Part shown: piece after piece, positions 20,607 to 28,449 of the stretch | Layout of the letters: every line of letters begins with the position of its first letter | How positions within the stretch are numbered: the first letter of the stretch is position 1 | From: Verrucomicrobiia bacterium | GTDB taxonomy: Bacteria > Verrucomicrobiota > Verrucomicrobiia > JABWAM01 | NCBI GenBank assembly: GCA_020849895.1 | Contig: JADZFN010000066.1 | Coordinates: forward strand, 50,852 to 114,851 | Direction of reading: 5' to 3' | Length of the DNA stretch: 64,000 bases | The notes under the pieces: model-generated | Told to the model about the DNA's origin: nothing | Databases searched by the model: none | Seen by the model: the letters and a program-made list of their open reading frames with translations, nothing else | Position numbers and translations under genes: made by a program

Positions 20607-21635
20607 ATGAGCAATCAACGACTCGCCATGCTGACCGGCGGGGGCGACTGCCCCGGCCTGAACCCCGTCATTCGCGCCATCACCCGGCGCGCCCTCCAGG
20701 AGGGCTTCGAAGTCCTCGGCATCCGTAACGGATGGAAAGGGATGATCGAAAAGAACTACGTGCCGCTGGACCGCGCCGCGGTCGCCGGCACCGTTCATCG
20801 CGGAGGCACCATCCTGGGGACCTCCCGGACCAATCCGCGGAAAATCCCCGGCGCCGTCGAAAAAATCTTCGCGAACTTCAAGGACCTTCGACTCGACGTG
20901 CTCATTGCGATCGGCGGCGACGACACCCTCGGCGTCGCCTACGATCTCTACACGAAAGGGCTTGCCACGATCGGCGTGCCAAAGACGATTGACAACGACA
21001 TCCCGGGCACAGACTACACCTTCGGATTCGACACCGCGGTGAACATCGCCACGGAAGCCCTCGACCGTCTCCACACCACGGCGGAATCGCATCACCGGGT
21101 GCTCGTGGTGGAGATGATGGGGCGGCACGCGGGTTGGATCACGCTCCACGCGGGGATCGCGGGGGGCGCGGACTACGTCCTGTTGCCCGAGTTTCCCAAG
21201 AACATGCGGGAGGTCGGCGAAGTCCTCAAAAAGCGCCATGCCGCGGGCCGCACGTTCAGCACCGTGGCGGTCGCCGAAGGCTTCAAGATCGAGGGCGAAG
21301 AGGTGCTCCAGAATCAGGAAAAGGACGCCTTCGGTCATGTCCGCCTCGGCGGTGTTGGGGAGCGCGTCGCCAAGCTCCTCGAGAAATACACGGGCTTCGA
21401 AACGCGCTCGGTGGTTCTCGGGCATCTCCAGCGCGGCGGAACGCCCACCGCCTACGACCGCGTCCTCGGGACCCGCTACGGCCTCAAGGCCGTCGATCTT
21501 GCCAAGAAAGGGCTGTTCGGCAAGATGGTGGCCCTTCGCGGCACGGAAATCGTGGCGGTGGACCTGCAGTCGGTCACGAAGAGCAAAGTGGTCACCCCGG
21601 AGCTTTACGCGGACGCGCAGACCTTCTTCGGGTGA
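20607..21635 (+). CDS. pfp: 6-phosphofructokinase, PPi-dependent type by motif
   Basis: MSNQRLAMLTGGGDCPGLNPVIR; GGDDT and PKTIDND motifs; EMMGRHAGW; VVLGHLQRGGTPTAYDR. Confidence 0.9.
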   Translation: MSNQRLAMLTGGGDCPGLNPVIRAITRRALQEGFEVLGIRNGWKGMIEKNYVPLDRAAVAGTVHRGGTILGTSRTNPRKIPGAVEKIFANFKDLRLDVLIAIGGDDTLGVAYDLYTKGLATIGVPKTIDNDIPGTDYTFGFDTAVNIATEALDRLHTTAESHHRVLVVEMMGRHAGWITLHAGIAGGADYVLLPEFPKNMREVGEVLKKRHAAGRTFSTVAVAEGFKIEGEEVLQNQEKDAFGHVRLGGVGERVAKLLEKYTGFETRSVVLGHLQRGGTPTAYDRVLGTRYGLKAVDLAKKGLFGKMVALRGTEIVAVDLQSVTKSKVVTPELYADAQTFFG

Positions 21636-21768
21636 TCCGGCCGGGCGCGTTGCCGCCTCCCGAGGCGCTTGGCGAAACGCGGCGGAGGATCGCCGCCGCC
21701 GACTGATTTCCTGAAGTCATCAGTCTTGCGGATTGCGGCGAAGGCGTCCGATCCGCTAAAGGAGACCT

Positions 21769-24159
21769 GTGATTCGTCGTGAGCGACTTCAGAAGGATTG
21801 CGGGTCCGCGGCCCCAGCGCGGACCGATCCGTCAGGAGGATACCGGCCGGTCGACGCGCGCGGGCGGGCGCTCGGCGGCGTCCGCCTGCCGAGCGTCTAT
21901 TACACCGAAGCGGAAGCGGACGCCGCGGCGCGCGCGTGGCGTGGAGGAACGCTCCCGTTCCCCGCCGCGCCGATGCGGCGCGAGATGTCGGCTTTCGTGA
22001 AACGTTCGTGGCGGGAGCTTCGCACGCTCGTGCCGCCGCCCTGCGCGATGGGCGCGCGGAAGGATGTCTCCTTCGCGGCGTTCTGGAACGGGTCGGACTA
22101 CGCCAATCTTGGGCATTACGCCGTGTTGAGCGAAGACTTTCGCGCCGCGAATTTATTGCGGGACCTGACGGATCTCCTCATCGAGAGATACCTCACCTGG
22201 CCGCTTTTGCCGGGCGCACGCCCCGGCGTGGATTACGCGGGGCGTCTCGGCCAGTGGCAGGATTCCGTGTTGCTTCTCCGCGCGGCACGCGCGGTCTGGA
22301 GCCTGCGGATGCTGGGCGTCGCTGATCGAGCGTGGATCGGAGCGTTCCTCGAGGGCCTGGCGCGTCCGATCCTCGAGATCAATGCGCTGCCTGCTCTCGA
22401 GTATCGTCACGACAAATATCACAACGCGATGACCGATGCCCTCGAGGCGGTGCTTCTCGCGGGATGGCTCGGCGGCCGATCCCTTCGCGTTCGCGACGTC
22501 GTGGACGGGCGACGCGCATGGAACGGCGAGGAGCTCGTCGAATACGCCTGGGGCGGGCCGAAGGGGCTGGCGTTCTTCATCGCGAACGCGTTCGACGAAG
22601 GCGGCGTGTATTGGGAACTGAGCCACACCTACAAGCTGCACTGCCTTCACCAACTCCTGCCGATGCTTCAACTCGGAAGGCTTCAAGGGCGCACGTTGCC
22701 GAAGCCGCGACTCGAGCGGCTTGGGGAGGCGGTTTGGGAGACTGTCTGCGGGATTTTTCCCGACGGCAGCCTCCCCCCGTGGAGCGAGACGCATCCGGGG
22801 CGCAACATCGGCGCGCCGGTGGTCGAGACGGGGGCGTGGTTGACGGGCGATGCGCGGCTCCGAAACATGCTGCCGCGCCTGGACCAACTACGGCAGCGTT
22901 CCGAAGATCCTCAGAGCCGGTTCTGGGGGCGCTTCGTCCACCGCCTCTTTCATCCCGCCGCGCGTCCCGGCCCCGCGCCCGCCTCCGCGCCGGCGTGGAA
23001 CGACCACCTGCACGTAAGCTCGGGCCAGCTTCTTGCGCGGAGCCGCGAGGGAAGCTTCGCCGTTCACGTCAACTGGGACGCGCATCAAGATTACCATTCC
23101 GACTTCGATGCGCTGGCATTCTGCGTGCAACACCTCGGGCGGCTGCGGCTGTGGGATCCGGGCTATCATTCCGGCGCGAACCCCTACCGCTTTTGGACGC
23201 GCAGGACGGCGTCCCACTCGACGGCGAGCGTCAACGATGAGGACCAGGCGGCGAGCTTTCGTGCCGGCGAGATCGAGTCCTTCGTCTCCTCCGTCGAACT
23301 GACCTGGATCCAAATCTCGGCGCCCCATCTTTATGCGCGGTCGGGTGTGACGCGCTATCGCCGGTCGCTGCTGATCTTCAAGACGGCGCCGTACGTTCTC
23401 GTGGATGTGTTCGAGATCGAGGGCGGCTGGCGCCACCGCCTCCATCTGCTCGGTCTCGGCGAGGCGCGCGCGGCCGGCAAACGCCCCGTCCGCTGCGTCT
23501 GGCGCGACCGGAGGGGCTGGGCTGCCGCCGAAGCCTTTGGTTGCGGAAGGTTCGACACGAAACTCGAACGCGTGTTTCCTCCGGAGGCGCGCGGGCCGCG
23601 CAAACTGGTTCTTACGCGCACGGCTCCGGCGCCGCTCTCGAGCGTTTTTGCGACGGTGATCGCGTTCGGCGAAGGCCGCGTGAATCCGTCTCGAGCCAGA
23701 GTCGTTTTCGCGGAAGACGGCGTGACCGTGCGCCTCCCTTCCTCCCCGTCGCGCGGCGCGGCGCGGGCGTTCATCGCCCGGTCCGGTGCGTCGGCCCTTG
23801 AGCTTGGCGGCCGACGGCGCACGTTTGCCGTTTGGAAGGGAGAACAGGCCGCGGTCTGTCGGCCGGTCCTGCTTTCGGCGGATGCGATCGAGGGGCCGTG
23901 GACGATCCGGACCGAGGTGTTGGCCTGCTGGCCGCTGGAACGAGGGATGGCGCTGCGCTTAAATGGACGGCGCTACGCGCTGGACGCCTGGCAATTCTCG
24001 GAAATTCCCCTTCGCCTGCCGGTTGCGGGCACGGCGTTCGAGCCGCGACGGATCCGCCTGCGCTTCACCGGCACGCGTCCGTTTCGCGCCTCGGACCGTG
24101 GCGCTGTCGCATGGTTGCAGCCGACAAAACTTTCCGCGACGATTCCGTCGCGCGGTTAA
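21769..24159 (+). CDS. Heparinase II/III family protein (polysaccharide lyase-like)
   Basis: 796 aa, GTG start; alpha/alpha barrel region 'KYHNAMTDALEAVLLAGWLGG', 'NAFDEGGVYWELSHTYKLHCLHQLLPML', then 'HQDYHSDFDALAFCVQHLGRLRLWDPGYHSG' and beta-sheet C-terminus. Confidence 0.75.
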   Translation: MIRRERLQKDCGSAAPARTDPSGGYRPVDARGRALGGVRLPSVYYTEAEADAAARAWRGGTLPFPAAPMRREMSAFVKRSWRELRTLVPPPCAMGARKDVSFAAFWNGSDYANLGHYAVLSEDFRAANLLRDLTDLLIERYLTWPLLPGARPGVDYAGRLGQWQDSVLLLRAARAVWSLRMLGVADRAWIGAFLEGLARPILEINALPALEYRHDKYHNAMTDALEAVLLAGWLGGRSLRVRDVVDGRRAWNGEELVEYAWGGPKGLAFFIANAFDEGGVYWELSHTYKLHCLHQLLPMLQLGRLQGRTLPKPRLERLGEAVWETVCGIFPDGSLPPWSETHPGRNIGAPVVETGAWLTGDARLRNMLPRLDQLRQRSEDPQSRFWGRFVHRLFHPAARPGPAPASAPAWNDHLHVSSGQLLARSREGSFAVHVNWDAHQDYHSDFDALAFCVQHLGRLRLWDPGYHSGANPYRFWTRRTASHSTASVNDEDQAASFRAGEIESFVSSVELTWIQISAPHLYARSGVTRYRRSLLIFKTAPYVLVDVFEIEGGWRHRLHLLGLGEARAAGKRPVRCVWRDRRGWAAAEAFGCGRFDTKLERVFPPEARGPRKLVLTRTAPAPLSSVFATVIAFGEGRVNPSRARVVFAEDGVTVRLPSSPSRGAARAFIARSGASALELGGRRRTFAVWKGEQAAVCRPVLLSADAIEGPWTIRTEVLACWPLERGMALRLNGRRYALDAWQFSEIPLRLPVAGTAFEPRRIRLRFTGTRPFRASDRGAVAWLQPTKLSATIPSRG

Positions 24160-24178
24160 CCCCTCGCCTCGAATCCTC

Positions 24179-24856
24179 ATGAACTCACGCCTCTTGATCT
24201 CGTTCTCCGCCACCGCCGCGGTGCTCCTCGCGCCCGTTCTGTCGCGAGCGCTGCAACCCATCAAGGAAGACTGGGAGAGCTCCGCGAATCCGCTTCCCAC
24301 AAACTTTCGAACCGGAACGGAAATCTGGCAGTTCTCCCGGGGAGAAGGCCGGGGCGAAGGCAAAATCGAAGTGGTGGAAGGGAAAGGTCGGAACGGCGGC
24401 AAGGCGTTGAGCCTCGCCCTCGACGGCGAGCGGGGGATGGCCACTTACGCGGCGGTGACGATTCCGTTGACGGAGACGCAGGATTTTCGTTTTTCGATCC
24501 GTCGGGACGGAAACGATCCGGTGGAGGTGGGGTTGTTCGTGAGGAAAGACCGCCGGAAGCTTCTGCGCGTCGCCATCAAGGGAAGCGAGATCACGCTGGG
24601 CGTGGAAGAGGGGGGGCACCAGCGCGCGATGCTCCGGGGAATGCCGGACGCCGAGGGCTGGCTCGACATAGGTCTCAGAATTGACCGTAAGGCGAAAACG
24701 GCCACACTGCGCGTGAACGAGGAGGAGAAGAGTGTCGAAATTTCCGAGTGGGAAGAAGGGGGCTACAAGTTTCAGTTCGGTCTAAACTTCGACAAGGGCA
24801 ACTCCCGCCAGCCGGTGCTGATTGACGACGTTTCCTGGTTGGGCGAATCCCGCTGA
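24179..24856 (+). CDS. Secreted protein with laminin-G/jelly-roll-like domain, hypothetical
   Basis: Signal peptide MNSRLLISFSATAAVLLAPVLSRA, then beta-rich ConA-like sequence ending 'VLIDDVSWLGES'. Confidence 0.6.
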   Translation: MNSRLLISFSATAAVLLAPVLSRALQPIKEDWESSANPLPTNFRTGTEIWQFSRGEGRGEGKIEVVEGKGRNGGKALSLALDGERGMATYAAVTIPLTETQDFRFSIRRDGNDPVEVGLFVRKDRRKLLRVAIKGSEITLGVEEGGHQRAMLRGMPDAEGWLDIGLRIDRKAKTATLRVNEEEKSVEISEWEEGGYKFQFGLNFDKGNSRQPVLIDDVSWLGESR

Positions 24857-26056
24857 TTGACACCGGTGAACTCCGCTACCCTATCTGCCGTTCCGCCCGT
24901 CGCCTCCTCCCCTCGCGCCGTCGCACGCGTCGGTTTCCTCGGCGCCGGCGAATTCATCTCCTTCCAGCACCTGCCCAACGTGAGCCTCATCGCGTCGAGC
25001 CGGGTTCATGCGATCTGCGACCTCGACACACGGCGACTCGAATCCCACGCGGCCAAGTATCGCCCTGCGTATACCACGCGCGATCACCGACGACTCCTCG
25101 AAGATCCCGAAGTGGACGTCGTGATCATCGGGACGAAACAGGACCTCCATGCGCGCTTCATCGTCGAGGCGCTCGACGCGGGGAAATGGGTGATGTGCGA
25201 GAAACCGATGGCGGAAACTCCGGAAGAGACGGCGCGTGTGCTCGACGCCGAACGACGCGCGAAAGGGCGGCTGGCGATCGGTTTCAATCGCCGTTTCGCA
25301 CCGGCCTACGCCCGGATGAAGCGCCTCCTCGCGGCGCAAAAACCGCCGATCTACCTCAACTACCGTCTCATGTTTCCGTCGCCGCAGAAGGATCGGGGGT
25401 TCTATGCGGACAAGGCGCGCATCCTCTACGAAGGGACGCACATCTTCGACCTCCTCTGCTGGCTGCTCGACGCCGCTCCCGAACGGGTCTATATGACGGG
25501 CGACCTCACTCGGAACAATATTTGCGTCCTCGAATTTCCCGGCGGTTCGCGCGCATCGTTCATGTGCGGCTCGATGGGTTCCTATTTCCTTTGGAAAGAG
25601 TCCCTGGAGGCGTTCACCCATTACGCCTCGATTGTCGTGAGCGAGTTCATTGACATGCGGGTGCGAGGGATTCCCGGGGAATTCGACGCCTTTTATGCGC
25701 CTCACCTCGATCGTCTCGGAGAGGAGGTTCGACGCGAGGGGCTCGACCTCTATGAAACCCGCAAGAGCCAGGAGATGATGGCTGAGGTGAGAGCGCTCGA
25801 CATGCCGTGCGAGCGGGTGGTTCGTCCCGGACGCAACTTCGGTCCGCTCCCTTATCGCATGGAAGGCGCCAGCCTCCTTATTCCCGACAAGGGCTGGAAG
25901 GCGTCCGCGGAACATTTCCTGAACTGTTTTCTCGCGGGGACGAAACCCGACAATGCCGACGGGCGCGCCGGCACGCTTTCGACCGACGTGGCGTTGTGCG
26001 CGCTTCGATCGTTGGAGAAAGGCGTTCCGCTCGCGTTCACTCCTTCTCCGGTATGA
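24857..26056 (+). CDS. Gfo/Idh/MocA family oxidoreductase, TTG start
   Basis: 'VARVGFLGAGEFISFQHLPNV', 'DVVIIGTKQDLHARFIVEALDAGKWVMCEKPMAETPEETARVL', 'AIGFNRRFAPAY'. Confidence 0.9.
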   Translation: MTPVNSATLSAVPPVASSPRAVARVGFLGAGEFISFQHLPNVSLIASSRVHAICDLDTRRLESHAAKYRPAYTTRDHRRLLEDPEVDVVIIGTKQDLHARFIVEALDAGKWVMCEKPMAETPEETARVLDAERRAKGRLAIGFNRRFAPAYARMKRLLAAQKPPIYLNYRLMFPSPQKDRGFYADKARILYEGTHIFDLLCWLLDAAPERVYMTGDLTRNNICVLEFPGGSRASFMCGSMGSYFLWKESLEAFTHYASIVVSEFIDMRVRGIPGEFDAFYAPHLDRLGEEVRREGLDLYETRKSQEMMAEVRALDMPCERVVRPGRNFGPLPYRMEGASLLIPDKGWKASAEHFLNCFLAGTKPDNADGRAGTLSTDVALCALRSLEKGVPLAFTPSPV

Positions 26057-26060
26057 CCGC

Positions 26061-27155
26061 ATGATCACGCCCCTGAATTCGATCCGACGGGTCTCGCTGG
26101 TCACGCAGGCGACCGATCTCCTGAGGAAGAATCTCGTAGCGGGGCGGTGGCCGGACCATCTGCCGGGACAGCGCGACCTGAGCCGCCAGATGCAGGTGAG
26201 CGGCCGTACGCTGCGCGCCGCGCTCAAGCTCCTCGCACGCGAAGGGCGGATCAAGATCGAGCACGGTCGCGCGACGCGGGTGATGCATCGCGCGCGCGCG
26301 CGCAGCGTGCTTCGGGTGGTGCGGCTGCTGATCTCCCAGCCGATGCACGAGCTCACACAAATCAACCTTTACCGTTTCAGCGAGCTCCGCCGATGTCTGG
26401 CGGCGACGGATTTCGCGCTCGAAGTTCATGTGGATCCCGCTTCGCAGCGCCGGTATTCGTTGCGCGGCTTGGACGCCTTGATCCGCGAAAATCCTGCCTC
26501 CTGCTGGGTGCTCCACGTCTCGAAGTCAGAAGTGCAGCGCTGGTTCGCCGAGCGCAACCTCCCCACGGTCGTCACAAAAAGCAGCCATCCCGGCGTGGAT
26601 CTGCCCTCCGTAGATGTGGATTGGCACGCCCTCGGACGCCACGCGGCCGGACGTTTCCTCGGGCTTGGGCACCGTCGTGTCGCTCTCCTTCTGTTCCAAG
26701 ACCATCCCGCGGACGAAACGGCCATCAAAGAGGGATTTCTCGCGGGCTTCCGCGATTCGCCTCATCCCGATGCGAAAGTGGTCGTTGCGCTGCATGGGCC
26801 GACTGCGAAGAATGTCGACACCGCTTTGAAAGAGATGCTTGCCGGCTCCAACCGTCCGACCGGTCTCTTCGTTCCTGGAACGGGCTACGCCTTCGCGGCG
26901 ATGGGTTGTCTCAGCCAGATGCGACTTCGTATTCCCGAGCACCTCTCTATCGCCACGCAGGTTGCGGACAGCTCGATCATTCAATACGCCATTCCTTCGC
27001 TCGCCCACTATCGCGTGGACTGGGACCTCCACGCCCGCAAGCTCACGCGGCTGGTCCTCCGCATAGCGGCCTCCGGCGCGCCCGAGCCGCGCCATGTGCG
27101 ATTGCTGCCCGAGTTCCAGTCCGGAGATTCGCTCGCCACCGCGCCGAAATCCTGA
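26061..27155 (+). CDS. Transcriptional regulator: GntR-type wHTH fused to LacI-type sugar-binding domain
   Basis: 'DLLRKNLVAGRWPDHLPGQRDLSRQMQVSGRTLRAALKLLAREGRI' wHTH; 'GLGHRRVALLL' and C-terminal periplasmic-binding fold. Confidence 0.82.
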   Translation: MITPLNSIRRVSLVTQATDLLRKNLVAGRWPDHLPGQRDLSRQMQVSGRTLRAALKLLAREGRIKIEHGRATRVMHRARARSVLRVVRLLISQPMHELTQINLYRFSELRRCLAATDFALEVHVDPASQRRYSLRGLDALIRENPASCWVLHVSKSEVQRWFAERNLPTVVTKSSHPGVDLPSVDVDWHALGRHAAGRFLGLGHRRVALLLFQDHPADETAIKEGFLAGFRDSPHPDAKVVVALHGPTAKNVDTALKEMLAGSNRPTGLFVPGTGYAFAAMGCLSQMRLRIPEHLSIATQVADSSIIQYAIPSLAHYRVDWDLHARKLTRLVLRIAASGAPEPRHVRLLPEFQSGDSLATAPKS

Positions 27156-27191
27156 TCCGGAAAGTCTTCTCTCTTCGCGAGCGGACGGCCT

Positions 27192-27320
27192 CGCCTTAGA
27201 GGGTTGCGGCGGGAACGGGCTTTGGGCGGCGTTGTGTCGGCTGGCCAGCCTCCACGCCTTGCCCACAAGCCCGCCCCGCCAGCAACAGAGGGCAGGCCAA
27301 TTTTCAAACACCCTCTTAGG
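27192..27320. repeat. Composite palindromic repeat element (copy 1, about 129 bp)
   Basis: Ends CCTTAGAGGGT / ACCCTCTTAGG (10/11 inverted); nested hairpin GTTGCGGCGGG...CCCCGCCaGCAAC with central palindrome GGCTGGCCAGCC; right part CAACAGAGGGCAGGCCAATTTTCAAACAC is shared with the copy at 60092. Confidence 0.7.
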
Positions 27321-28338
27321 CGTTCGCCAGAACTTTTTGCGCGTCGGAAACGGCGCCGAGCGGCTTGTATTTCAGGACCATCCGATCGACATAAACCTCC
27401 GCCTGGATCCAGCCGGGACGGAACTCGGGGAGGACGAATCCGCCTCCTTTTTCCGTCCACTCCTGAATCGCCTCGGGGATGGATTTGCCTTTGATCCGGA
27501 CCAGATTGTAGCAGACGGCGGGCATCATCACCTCGTGAATGCCGAGGTCGTTCCATCCGCGGAGGCCGTTGTGATAATGACCTGTGAACATGGCGAAGAT
27601 GCGCGATTGATGCTTCTTGAGTAGCACCTCGAATTCGGTGCGTCCCTCTTTCATATACCAGGCGCGGTCGGGAGGGCCGTTTTTGTGGAAGACGACGTGG
27701 GAGGCGAGAATCACGTTTTTTCCGCTTCCCGGAGCCTCGGAGATCGCGCGGTCCAGCCACTCGATCTGCGCGGGGGTCGCCGTGGCGTCGTGCTTCGGAT
27801 TGGGCTGAGCGTCGTGGAAGGTGATCGCACGCAGGAGTCCCTGATGGTCGTGAACGGCGTCCGTTTCCTTGGCGATGTATTTCTGAAACACCTCCACAGG
27901 GTCGTGATTTCCCGGCACGGCGAGCCAGGGCGCGGTCAGTTTTTTCGCCGTCTCCATCCATGTGGCGTAGTGAGCGTGATGTTCCGGCTTTTCTCCGAAG
28001 TCCACCAGATCGCCCAGAAAAAGGGTGAACGCTGGATGAAATTCGTTGATCTCCTCCACAGTCGTCGCCCATTGCTGCGTGTATTTGGACGTCTTCTTTG
28101 CCGCCCCGATGTGTGAATCCGAGGCCATCGCGAATGTGAACCGCGGCGCGCCGTCCGTTGCGGTCTCGGGTGTGGCGGATTGAGGCGCGACGGGCGTTTC
28201 GGATGGGGCGCCAGGCTCCTGGGCGCGACCGAAGCGGCCGCCGAGAAGCATCATTGTGGCCGCCGCGCCGGAACCGTAAAGGAACCGGCGTCGTGTCAGG
28301 GAACCGTCCAAACGAGCGGAGCGGAAAGGAGATGTCAT
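27316..28338 (-). CDS. Tat-exported metallophosphoesterase
   Basis: Twin-arginine leader 'LTRRRFLYGSGAAATMMLLGG'; SDSHIG, GDLVD, GNHDP, GHYHNGL metallophosphoesterase motifs. Stop codon lies in the repeat at 27192-27320. Confidence 0.88.
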   Translation of the reverse strand: MTSPFRSARLDGSLTRRRFLYGSGAAATMMLLGGRFGRAQEPGAPSETPVAPQSATPETATDGAPRFTFAMASDSHIGAAKKTSKYTQQWATTVEEINEFHPAFTLFLGDLVDFGEKPEHHAHYATWMETAKKLTAPWLAVPGNHDPVEVFQKYIAKETDAVHDHQGLLRAITFHDAQPNPKHDATATPAQIEWLDRAISEAPGSGKNVILASHVVFHKNGPPDRAWYMKEGRTEFEVLLKKHQSRIFAMFTGHYHNGLRGWNDLGIHEVMMPAVCYNLVRIKGKSIPEAIQEWTEKGGGFVLPEFRPGWIQAEVYVDRMVLKYKPLGAVSDAQKVLANA

Positions 28339-28449
28339 GACGTCAGTTTTTTCCGGGAAGCCGGCGATGTCAACCGCGGGCGGCCTGTGTTCGCTGTGTT
28401 CATGATGGAGTCAGCATTTCCGCTCGAAGCCCGTGCAAGCGTGTGCATC

